A stretch of 20,242 bases of DNA. It comes from Candidatus Moraniibacteriota bacterium (GTDB lineage: Bacteria > Patescibacteriota > Minisyncoccia > Moranbacterales > UBA1568). Below are positions 1-5,651 of this stretch, one piece after another (within the stretch, counting starts at the first letter, position 1; every line of letters starts with the position of its first letter). The notes beneath the pieces were generated by a model. That model was not told where the DNA came from, made no database searches, and worked only from the letters and a program-made list of their open reading frames with translations. The stretch is from NCBI GenBank assembly GCA_023261685.1, contig JAHFOM010000007.1, forward strand, positions 1 to 20,242, given 5' to 3'. Made by a program: the position numbers and the translations under genes.

Positions 1-719
1 GACATACGATCATGGAACCAGCAGCAGCGTTGACGCCGGTGGCGATACGCGAAGGATGGGTGCATACGCTCTCAGGAGTGAGTGTGACAGATGTCAAATT
101 GACGGTATTGCAGAATGACAAGAAACAGGTGAGCAAGAAAGCTTGTCCGCCGAGGCGGGGCAAAATACTGTTTACGCATTTCGGTATCAGCGGACCGCTC
201 GTCCTCAATATGAGTCAGGACATTGGCGAGCTTTTACAATACGGCGAGGTAGAGATTGCGCTTGATTTCTATCCGTCGCTCGATGCCGGAGCCGTCGATA
301 GAAAAGTACAGGCAGTTTTTGAACAAAATAAAAACAGGCATATCAAGAATTGCATGGGTGAATTGGTGACGCCCGCTTTGGTTTCAGTCTTGGTTCAGCT
401 CTCCGGGATTGACCAGGAAAAGCCGATCCACAGCGTGACACGCGAAGAACGTCTGAGGCTTGTCAGGCTTGTGAAAGATCTGCGGATGACGGTGCAGGGT
501 CTCCTTGGCGTGGAGAAGGCGGTCGTGACGAGCGGGGGAGTAGCGCTTCCGGAGATCGATTGGAAGACGATGCAGTCACGCCTGTACCCCAATCTCCATA
601 TCGTCGGCGATGTTTTGAATATCGATCGGCCGTCCGGCGGCTACAGCCTGCAGCTCTGCTGGACTACCGGGTATGTCGCTGGGACAAGCGCGGGCTCGGC
701 GGCGGGAGTGAAACAATAA
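1..719 (+). CDS. C-terminal part of a BaiN/HI0933-family FAD-dependent flavoprotein (5' truncated)
   Basis: This is the last ~239 codons of an HI0933/YhiN/BaiN-type NAD(P)/FAD-dependent oxidoreductase, a family of cytoplasmic flavoproteins of ~400 residues with poorly defined substrates. The frame is open to the window edge (first full codon at 3). The residues HTI just before the ATG at 12 continue into PAAALTPV, a conserved block of the family, so ATG12 is internal and not the start. Visible family signatures are FTHFGISGPLVL, the middle insert (SVTREERLRLVRLVKDL), and the C-terminal FAD-contact block with VGDVLNIDRPSGGYSLQ followed by a Thr-Gly helix. The N-terminal GxGxxG Rossmann segment lies outside the window. 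It converges on the HAD gene with only 13 bases between stop codons and no hairpin there. Family call is confident; the physiological reaction is unknown. Confidence 0.88.
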   Translation, partial: HTIMEPAAALTPVAIREGWVHTLSGVSVTDVKLTVLQNDKKQVSKKACPPRRGKILFTHFGISGPLVLNMSQDIGELLQYGEVEIALDFYPSLDAGAVDRKVQAVFEQNKNRHIKNCMGELVTPALVSVLVQLSGIDQEKPIHSVTREERLRLVRLVKDLRMTVQGLLGVEKAVVTSGGVALPEIDWKTMQSRLYPNLHIVGDVLNIDRPSGGYSLQLCWTTGYVAGTSAGSAAGVKQ

Positions 720-732
720 CGGGCAGTGAATA

Positions 733-1359
733 TTAGCTTTTTCTCATCAGCCGGGCAAGGAGCGCTTGAAGCGTATCGATTGTTTCTGCGCCGGTTGCTT
801 GGAGAGATTGTCTGTCATTCAATCCGTATGTGACTGCTATGATATCCAGTCCGATTTTTTGGCATGCTTCCACATCGCGTATCTCATCGCCGATGTAGAG
901 CGTTTCTGACAGTGTGAGGTGCTCGCGCGCGAGTGTTTGCTCGAGAGTGGCTGCTTTATTGAAAAGCTTGCTGTGGTAGATAAAGTCTATAGGAAGATTA
1001 TGGAGCGTGACAATGGAGCGGATGGTGTCTTTCCTGCTGGACGAGACAATACCGATCCGCAAGCCATTGGTATGAAGCGTCTTCAATAATTCAGGAATAC
1101 CCGGGAAGAGGGAAATTTTAGGAATGAGCGTGTGGTATTCCTCCCGCCCGCGTTTGAGAATCTGGGGGAGCCACAACATTCTCCAGCCAAGCTGCTGCCA
1201 TACCAGCTTTCTGAGAGGGAATTTTTTGAGGAGAGGGATATCTGTTTGGCGGAGAGGCGCGTAGCCAAATTCTGAGGCGAGGCTGTTGAATATGTTGAAA
1301 AAGAGCGGTTCAATATCCACCAGCGTTCCATCCAAATCAAAAATAATGGTTTTTTTCAT
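733..1359 (-). CDS. HAD-superfamily hydrolase, phosphoglycolate-phosphatase-like
   Basis: This is a 208-aa soluble HAD phosphatase. Motif I is FDLDGTLVD near residues 7-15, with nucleophile D8 and acid/base D10. Motif II is the VSSS stretch near residue 105. The motif III Lys is in HSKLFNKAA, and motif IV is GDEIRDVEAC with the magnesium-binding acids. A helical cap between motifs I and II makes it a Gph/PpaX-like subclass I enzyme that probably hydrolyses a small phosphate ester or pyrophosphate; the substrate cannot be read from the sequence. It is the last gene of the folB operon: its ATG lies 9 bases after the stop of the 56-aa membrane protein. A weak AGGA sits 7 bases before the ATG. 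Confidence 0.88.
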   Translation of the reverse strand: MKKTIIFDLDGTLVDIEPLFFNIFNSLASEFGYAPLRQTDIPLLKKFPLRKLVWQQLGWRMLWLPQILKRGREEYHTLIPKISLFPGIPELLKTLHTNGLRIGIVSSSRKDTIRSIVTLHNLPIDFIYHSKLFNKAATLEQTLAREHLTLSETLYIGDEIRDVEACQKIGLDIIAVTYGLNDRQSLQATGAETIDTLQALLARLMRKS

Positions 1360-1368
1360 AGAAAATTC

Positions 1369-1539
1369 CTAGTCCCAGCGTTTACCAAGCGTGTAACCGA
1401 GAGAGATACCCGCAAAGCTGCCGAGAGCGCTCCAGACTATGGAGGCAGGAGAAAAAGCACTATCGCCCCACAAAAGAGGCAGGTAGCTTCCCAAGATACT
1501 TCCAAGGAAGAGAAACAAAAAAATGAGCTTTTTGGTCAT
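1369..1539 (-). CDS. Small two-helix membrane protein, 56 aa
   Basis: The peptide begins MTKKLIFLFLFLGSIL and ends GYTLGKRWD. It has a positively charged N terminus, a first hydrophobic helix at about residues 4-24, and a second Gly/Ala/Ser-rich one at about 33-51 (GSFAGISLG). Its ATG overlaps the TGA of the upstream metallo-hydrolase as ATGA (1536-1539), and the HAD gene starts 9 bases after its stop. It is therefore a true, translationally coupled member of the operon despite its length. I do not recognise a named family; short two-helix proteins of this kind recur in Patescibacteria operons from memory. A holin-like or membrane-anchor role is possible but unsupported. Confidence 0.72.
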   Translation of the reverse strand: MTKKLIFLFLFLGSILGSYLPLLWGDSAFSPASIVWSALGSFAGISLGYTLGKRWD

Positions 1540-2192
1540 AATGAGTTCAGCTTAAAATCCTGCATTGAGCCCTCTTGCATATCAATGAATGTGATTCCGA
1601 GCGGTTCGAGAAGCAGTTTTGGAATTTTCCTTGTGGGTGCGAGCTCTAGTCCTTGGCGGAGCATCCCGTCATGGACGGGGAAGACGACTTTTGGTTTGAT
1701 AAGCTTGGCGTATTCGATGGCTTCGGAGAGTTTCATCCATGGACCGGCGACGGGGAGTGCGAGGATGGCGATGTCTTTCTCTGGATTATGGAAAGAATCT
1801 CCCGGATAGAAGAGGGTTTTGTTGATGTAGAATCCAGTATTCTGGACGGTGGGCAGGTCGTGATGAATGCAGGCGTGCTCGCTCCCGCAGCTTTCGATGC
1901 CGATGCCTTTGACGATGATTTCCTCGCCGTCGGCAATCAAGCGATAGGCAATGCCGGCTTCGTCCAGAATTTTTCCAACGCTCTTGTGTGAAATAATCCG
2001 CACTTCAGGGTTTTTGACGAGGATGGCTCGAAGTGAATCGATATGCAGATGATCTTGATGTTCGTGGGTGATCAAGATGACATCGATATGTTCCACATCC
2101 GGCGTAGCATTGTAATTCCCCGGGTCGGTCAAGATACGGAGACCGCCCTCTTCAATCAACAGGCAGCAATGCCCAAATTTGGTGATATTCAT
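1536..2192 (-). CDS. Metallo-beta-lactamase-fold hydrolase, UlaG/COG2220-like
   Basis: This 218-aa protein has the MBL fold. The start GHCCLLIEEGGLRILTDP is typical of the UlaG/YtkL branch. The metal site is H43-E44-H45-Q46-D47-H48 (HxHxDH), followed later by YPGDSFHNP (Asp ligand) and FPVHDG near residue 172 (His ligand). UlaG itself is an L-ascorbate-6-phosphate lactonase, but this branch is widespread and usually of unknown substrate, so only metal-dependent hydrolase is safe. The start ATG (2192) overlaps the TGA of folB as ATGA, and its own TGA overlaps the next ATG, so it is the coupled middle gene of the operon. No signal peptide is seen, so it should be cytoplasmic. Confidence 0.88.
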   Translation of the reverse strand: MNITKFGHCCLLIEEGGLRILTDPGNYNATPDVEHIDVILITHEHQDHLHIDSLRAILVKNPEVRIISHKSVGKILDEAGIAYRLIADGEEIIVKGIGIESCGSEHACIHHDLPTVQNTGFYINKTLFYPGDSFHNPEKDIAILALPVAGPWMKLSEAIEYAKLIKPKVVFPVHDGMLRQGLELAPTRKIPKLLLEPLGITFIDMQEGSMQDFKLNSL

Positions 2193-2572
2193 ACGTTTTT
2201 TTTCATCTGCTCTTTCTTTTTCTGAGTGCGGGCGATGGTGACTCCCGGGACTCCCGTCGGAAAGATAGAGGGTTTGCGGATGGTGATGGTGACACTTTCT
2301 ATACGCGCGTCCTTTGTGAGTATCTTGCGGGCTATCGTATCGGCAAGTTTTTCTATCAGATAGACGGACGACTGGCTTTCAATAGTATCGCGGGCGATGT
2401 CGCGCAGTCTGGCGTAGTCGAGGGTATCGACGAGCTTGTCCGATTTCGCTCCCAGCTGAGTGTCAAAATCCACCGAGATGTCTACGAGAAACTTCTGCTC
2501 ATAGGAGCGTTCATGATCCAGTGCGCCGTGCCGTCCGCTGATATGCAGATTTTCAATAAATATCTTGTCCAT
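2189..2572 (-). CDS. folB: Dihydroneopterin aldolase
   Basis: This is a 127-aa FolB-family protein. Dihydroneopterin aldolase converts 7,8-dihydroneopterin to 6-hydroxymethyl-7,8-dihydropterin and glycolaldehyde in folate synthesis. Diagnostic stretches are MDKIFIENLHISGRHGAL, the Tyr of LDYARLRDI, SSVYLIEKLADTIA with the conserved Glu, and the C-terminal VTITIRKP with the catalytic Lys. I chose the ATG at 2572, which gives the canonical FolB N terminus; an in-frame upstream extension to 2644 adds 24 residues unlike the family. No Shine-Dalgarno is visible. It heads a four-gene operon with no other folate gene present, so it may work in a partial or salvage pterin pathway. Confidence 0.9.
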   Translation of the reverse strand: MDKIFIENLHISGRHGALDHERSYEQKFLVDISVDFDTQLGAKSDKLVDTLDYARLRDIARDTIESQSSVYLIEKLADTIARKILTKDARIESVTITIRKPSIFPTGVPGVTIARTQKKKEQMKKNV

Positions 2573-2703
2573 AGAGGGTTTTTCGTTTGAGGATAAGGAC
2601 ACGCTGTTACAGAAGGACAGCCTCACAGTGTCTATACCTATCATAACACAGAGTGTGCTTGAAGGGATTTTCTCATTCTTTTTATAAAATGAGGGGAAAA
2701 ATA

Positions 2704-2748
2704 GGTATGTATACCGTGATTGACAGGGAAGCGGTTCCGAGTTACTTT
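2704..2748 (+). promoter_or_regulatory. Sigma70-type promoter with adjacent palindrome, for the 2788 gene
   Basis: A perfect -35 TTGACA at 2720-2725 is followed after 17 bases by a moderate -10, TACTTT, at 2743-2748. Just upstream, 2704-2715 is the palindrome GGTAT-GT-ATACC, which could be an operator. The start codon of the orphan gene lies about 40 bases downstream. Confidence 0.5.
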
Positions 2749-2787
2749 TGAAATGTTCCTTACCATTTTGCGAGAAGGATGTGGCTG

Positions 2788-3099
2788 ATGAGCAAGTTTG
2801 AGAACGTTCTGGTTGTGGCGAATGACATAGTGGTGACGTGTTCCGTGTGTGGCAAGGTCATCGCGCGGGAAAATTTCTCTCTTTGCGTTATTGAAGCGGG
2901 GCGCCATTATTTGGTGGGAAATGATGACTCACCAAAAGCCTGTTGTGGTGTGATGAGGGGAATCCCCTATATTTTTCGTTCCAAGGAAGAGGCGGAAGAG
3001 ATGATGGCAACACTCATCGCTGAAATCAAAGAATACGGCGATACTTCCCATCTTTCGCTTTTTCCGCTGGCAAGGGTCGTTTCTCCGACATTGCATTAG
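2788..3099 (+). CDS. Orphan hypothetical protein with CxxC and CC motifs, 103 aa
   Basis: I do not recognise this gene. The protein begins MSKFENVLVVANDIVV and carries TCSVCGKVI (CxxC) near residue 20 and KACCGV near residue 50, followed by an acidic helix (KEEAEEMMATLIAEIKE). The paired cysteines suggest a small zinc-binding fold, but this is inference. I prefer ATG2788 to the in-frame ATG2779: GAGAAGG at 2772-2778 sits 9 bases before 2788 but directly abuts 2779. The gene is monocistronic, with its own promoter (TTGACA at 2720) and a terminator at 3117-3148. It is the only plus-strand gene in the left half of the window, wedged between the divergent folB operon and the convergent 3271 gene. 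Confidence 0.65.
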   Translation: MSKFENVLVVANDIVVTCSVCGKVIARENFSLCVIEAGRHYLVGNDDSPKACCGVMRGIPYIFRSKEEAEEMMATLIAEIKEYGDTSHLSLFPLARVVSPTLH

Positions 3100-3116
3100 T
3101 CCCGCCTCAACACCGC

Positions 3117-3148
3117 ACACCCCGGGTTCAAATAGGGTGTTTTTTCTT
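3117..3148 (+). terminator. Terminator of the 2788 gene
   Basis: A 6-bp stem, ACACCC (3117-3122) with GGGTGT (3135-3140), is followed by TTTTTCTTT on the plus strand, 17 bases after the stop codon. The loop is long (12 bases). Confidence 0.5.
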
Positions 3149-3190
3149 TGGAGCTTCTATTTTGGGGCGTTTTGAACACTGTCTAGTGTA

Positions 3191-3230
3191 TCAAAAAATA
3201 AAACGAGCCCCACATTTCTTAATGTGGGGC
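3191..3230 (-). terminator. Rho-independent terminator of the 3271 gene
   Basis: A perfect 10-bp stem, GCCCCACATT (3207-3216) with AATGTGGGGC (3221-3230), closes a 4-base loop. On the minus strand it is followed within 3 bases by TTTTATTTTTT. It lies about 40 bases after the stop of the minus-strand gene. Confidence 0.82.
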
Positions 3231-3270
3231 TTGAAGGACCAAGGATTAGATTAAGTTTGATAATCGAAGA

Positions 3271-3816
3271 CTACGACCTGGGGCGTATGAAGGCAAAGAG
3301 GGTGTCATGGGAATAGAGGGAGGTAAGATGTCCGTAAATCCCATGGCCATTTTTTACCCAAAAGACCACTTTATGGCCGTGCCTGTCGATGACGTCTCCC
3401 GTCGCGATGTAGAAGTTTTTGTTGCTTGGCTGGTCTTTGTATGCGAGGCATAGAACGAGGCAAACTTCGACAGGGCAGAGTTCCAAACCAATTTCCACCC
3501 CACGGTCGCAGATGTCCTTATATAGCGAATACTCGCGCAAGCCAAGTTCAGCGACGGAAAGCATTACGATGTCCACTTCCATCTCTATGCGAGAAATTTC
3601 AGTCCGCGGGAGAACGGAGGACTGACCATAGCCATCAATTTCCATACCCGCTTTCTTAATGGCGCGGCAGTATCGGCGAGCACTCCTGAACATCCTTAGT
3701 TTGATAGTTTTCCAGACCACAACTTGAGGAGGTGTTGCCGTACCCATCGACAACTCGCCGCCAAGTTTTTTTACAATGGTGTTGAGTTGACCAGTAGTGA
3801 TGCTGATTTCGCTCAT
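3271..3816 (-). CDS. Orphan hypothetical protein of a Patescibacteria-type small-protein family, 181 aa
   Basis: The protein begins MSEISITTGQLNTIVKKLGG. Its C-terminal half reads LGLELCPVEVCLVLCLAYKDQP, then FYIATGDVIDRHGHKVVFWV, and ends DTLFAFIRPRS. From memory this matches the layout of an unnamed family common in Parcubacteria genomes (LELCPAEVGPxLRLxYxDQP, IAMEPITDSxGxxxVFxV, C-terminal WVFVRRK). I cannot run the search, and the function is unknown. The ATG at 3816 has AAGGAGA seven bases upstream; an in-frame start at 3840 lacks a ribosome site. The gene has its own strong terminator (3191-3230) and a hairpin-bearing leader (3887-3936), so it is a monocistronic unit. No signal peptide or membrane segment is seen. 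Confidence 0.75.
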   Translation of the reverse strand: MSEISITTGQLNTIVKKLGGELSMGTATPPQVVVWKTIKLRMFRSARRYCRAIKKAGMEIDGYGQSSVLPRTEISRIEMEVDIVMLSVAELGLREYSLYKDICDRGVEIGLELCPVEVCLVLCLAYKDQPSNKNFYIATGDVIDRHGHKVVFWVKNGHGIYGHLTSLYSHDTLFAFIRPRS

Positions 3817-3886
3817 AACTCTTCTCCTTGGTCTATTCACCTATTTCATCATCTTCCTCTCATCCGAGGAGAAACCATGGCCCATG

Positions 3887-3936
3887 TGGTCATAGCGAGG
3901 AATGACCTAGTTTTAAGTCGCTTTTCGCTATGACCA
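3887..3936. repeat. 12-bp perfect inverted repeat in the leader of the 3271 gene
   Basis: TGGTCATAGCGA (3887-3898) pairs perfectly with TCGCTATGACCA (3925-3936) across 26 bases. It lies 70-120 bases upstream of the minus-strand ATG at 3816. The rest of the 3817-4087 gap shows nothing else clear. It could be a leader hairpin, an operator pair or a relic of a small element. There is no U-tract on either side, so it is not a standard terminator. Confidence 0.6.
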
Positions 3937-4087
3937 ATCATAAATTTTATTAAAGAACTACGCCCATTATCATATACCTAGATGCTATATTTGTCGATAG
4001 TCCGTAATGTTTCAATGCCTTTGCATCACCTGTGTACTGAGGTATTTAATGCGCAAGTAAATCCACAAACGTAAGCTTGTGGGAGAT

Positions 4088-4405
4088 TCATTTGAATTCC
4101 AGCAAGACTTCCCTGAAATTTTTGATTCTTCCTTTTTCACCTATGAGGATGCCTTCTTTCTTGTAGAGTTTCAAGCGTTCATTCCGGTGTTTGTTATCAA
4201 GCCAGACGCGTCCATCAGCGTACACGATCCGGTGGAAGGGGATTGTTTTCTTGCCATTTTTGTAGGCTTTGCCGAGAATGCCGGTAATGCTCTGGGATGT
4301 CATACTTCCGCCGCCAGCCGTGCGTGCGATCCGCCCATACGTCGTCACCCGCCCCTTGGGAATTGACAGGGCTATTTATACTACTCGCTCGCTAAAAGTT
4401 TGCAT
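4088..4405 (-). pseudogene. Alkyltransferase-like (ATL/MGMT-fold) protein interrupted by an in-frame TAA
   Basis: From GTG4348 the frame encodes VTTYGRIARTAGGG, then IPFHRIVYADGRVW and a C-terminal GILIGEKGRIKNF. This is the DNA-binding core of the O6-alkylguanine-DNA alkyltransferase fold. The PCHR active-site Cys is replaced by Phe (F57 counted from ATG4405), so it is an ATL protein that would bind O6-alkylguanine without repairing it. Upstream codons in the same frame read IALSIPKGR, the conserved helix before VTTYG. They are preceded by a TAA (4376-4378) and then MQTFSERVV from ATG4405. The open frame on both sides fits the family, so a single base change or error created the stop. Restart at GTG4348 would remove the first helix. 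It lies downstream of the PPOX gene in a shared junction element. Confidence 0.72.
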
Positions 4406-4445
4406 ATAATTATTGAGGCTCTGTGGTGAGATGAGAGCTTATTTA
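4403..4445 (-). repeat. Gene-junction element, copy 1 (PPOX to ATL)
   Basis: Read on the minus strand: TAAATAAG (containing the PPOX stop), 14 bases, CAGAGCCTCA (4423-4414), 8 bases, then ATG (4405-4403). The same words occur at identical spacing in 4895-4937. Confidence 0.7.
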
Positions 4446-4897
4446 GCTGGCCATGGAAGATGGTATTTTGTACTAGGCCGTGACTTTTGGTTGTCAAACA
4501 CATAAAAATTCTCTACCTGAATCTGATAAAACTTGTGTCCTTCCGTAGTATGAGATTCTTCAAGAATGTCCGGACCAGTGCTAAAGCGCTGGCAGTAGAG
4601 TTGATAAGCGGGGTGATTTTCGTCTACATTACTGAGTAATTCCGCAGTCCCTTCAAAGTATACACCTCTCACTTCTTCTTCTGCTGTATGCTGACGGACA
4701 ATGTTTCCTGCCACATTGGTATTGGAGGCGATCTCTTGGCTATGTCGCGTGTTTGTCCTTGAGCGGAAGTAAAAATTGAGATCTTTATCAAAAACAAAAT
4801 GTACCTCACATACCCAAGGCTTACTGTCTTTGCTGGTCGCGAGAGACAGGTGAACCACTTCATTGAGATATTCTCTGATAACTTTTTCAATATTCAT
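4439..4897 (-). CDS. Pyridoxamine 5'-phosphate oxidase-family (PPOX, FMN-binding split-barrel) protein
   Basis: This 152-aa protein has the PPOX split beta-barrel pattern. The N-terminal helix MNIEKVIREYLNEV leads into VHLSLATSKDSKPWVCEV, then VFDKDLNFYFRSR with TRHSQEIASN, the flavin-pocket region. After this come the barrel strands VRGVYFEGTAELL and a final FYQIQVENFYVFDN. Such proteins bind FMN (sometimes F420 or haem) as dimers. This one is shorter than PdxH and resembles the general-stress/COG3871-like group, so vitamin B6 synthesis should not be assumed. It starts 37 bases after the SGNH gene and ends 33 bases before the ATL frame. Both junctions share the same 43-base layout. No Shine-Dalgarno is visible. 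Confidence 0.82.
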   Translation of the reverse strand: MNIEKVIREYLNEVVHLSLATSKDSKPWVCEVHFVFDKDLNFYFRSRTNTRHSQEIASNTNVAGNIVRQHTAEEEVRGVYFEGTAELLSNVDENHPAYQLYCQRFSTGPDILEESHTTEGHKFYQIQVENFYVFDNQKSRPSTKYHLPWPAK

Positions 4898-4937
4898 AAA
4901 TTTGCTGAGGCTCTGGGACGATGTTGGAACTTATTTA
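4895..4937 (-). repeat. Gene-junction element, copy 2 (SGNH to PPOX)
   Basis: Read on the minus strand: TAAATAAG (its first TAA is the SGNH stop), 14 bases, CAGAGCCTCA (4915-4906), 8 bases, then ATG (4897-4895). It matches copy 1 at identical spacing. Confidence 0.7.
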
Positions 4938-5507
4938 TTGAAGAAATTTCCTTAAAGTTTGATAGAGTTTTTCATAGCCATGGGCATTTGGGTGGAGTCC
5001 ATCTGTGAGATCGTTTTCTGTGTCCAGAATATCAAACGTATCAATAAAAGAAAGGTTTTCGGAGCGAGCTATGTCTTTGAGAAAGGCATTGTATGATTGG
5101 ATAGTTTCATTGTTGAATCGTGATTGGGTGTCGTAATCACGAACATATTGTTCGTCTACGCGTGTCGCTCCTATTATGTAGATCTTATCCGTATAATTTC
5201 TCGCGATGGCAATGAGTCTTTGGATATTCTGCTTATACTGTTCAAGGGGCACTTTGCTTGTGGTTTCATGAGCTGGAACTTTCGAGTCATTGATGCCAAT
5301 AGCGAAAATCACTCTATCAGGTTGAATTGAATTTGCTTCTATAACAAAACGTTTTAAGAGGTCATCTGTAGTATCGCCACAAACACCAAAGTTATAAACG
5401 CTCGTGTTATTATTTAGGAGTGATTTCCGTAATCTCCCTACCCATCCTAGTCCCTCATTATCACACTCGCCATAAGTGATGCTGTCTCCCCAAATACCAA
5501 TTTCCAT
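4935..5507 (-). CDS. SGNH/GDSL-family hydrolase
   Basis: This 190-aa protein shows all four SGNH blocks. Block I is GDS with nucleophile S9, block II has Gly in GVCGDTT (near 44), block III is GIND with N73, and block V is DGLHP with D169 and H172. The family comprises Ser esterases, lipases and carbohydrate deacetylases; the substrate cannot be told here. There is no signal peptide, so a cytoplasmic esterase or deacylase is most likely. It is first in the run SGNH, PPOX, ATL and begins about 50 bases downstream of the tRNA-Gln gene, with which it may share a transcript. By eye, this run is more A+T-rich than dnaX, so it may have been acquired separately. Confidence 0.9.
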   Translation of the reverse strand: MEIGIWGDSITYGECDNEGLGWVGRLRKSLLNNNTSVYNFGVCGDTTDDLLKRFVIEANSIQPDRVIFAIGINDSKVPAHETTSKVPLEQYKQNIQRLIAIARNYTDKIYIIGATRVDEQYVRDYDTQSRFNNETIQSYNAFLKDIARSENLSFIDTFDILDTENDLTDGLHPNAHGYEKLYQTLRKFLQ

Positions 5508-5556
5508 AGTGTAAAACTTTTATTTGCTTGTGAGGGAGCCCTTATTCCATTCAAAG

Positions 5557-5627
5557 CTCGGGGACAGGGACTCGAACCCCGATACGCACCTTCAAAGGGT
5601 GCTGTCCTACCATTAGACGATCCCCGA
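5557..5627 (-). tRNA. tRNA-Gln (anticodon UUG)
   Basis: The minus strand folds into a full cloverleaf: acceptor TCGGGGA/TCCCCGA, a D arm with AATGGTAGG, anticodon stem GCACC/GGTGC around loop CTTTGAA (anticodon at 5593-5595), and T arm CGGGG-TTCGAGT-CCCTG. The discriminator is G and the next bases are CTT, so CCA is not encoded and must be added. Flanking bases extend the acceptor pairing from CAAAGC (5633-5628) to GCTTTG (5557-5552). It lies 24 bases after the dnaX stop with no terminator between, so it may be cut from a dnaX read-through transcript. Confidence 0.95.
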
Positions 5628-5651
5628 GCTTTGCAAAGAATTTTGTAACTT

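Noticed and set aside
1653..1991. 112-codon plus-strand frame
   Set aside because: Antisense to the metallo-hydrolase, which has its full metal-binding motif set.
2573..2644. Upstream in-frame extension of folB
   Set aside because: The added 24 residues do not resemble any FolB N terminus.
3108..3140. tRNA T-arm-like string GGGTTCAAAT
   Set aside because: No matching T stem, anticodon arm or acceptor can be built; the bases form part of a terminator.
4063..4082. Stem CCACAA/TTGTGG after the ATL gene as a terminator
   Set aside because: Only 6 bp with an 8-base loop and no convincing U-tract on the minus strand.
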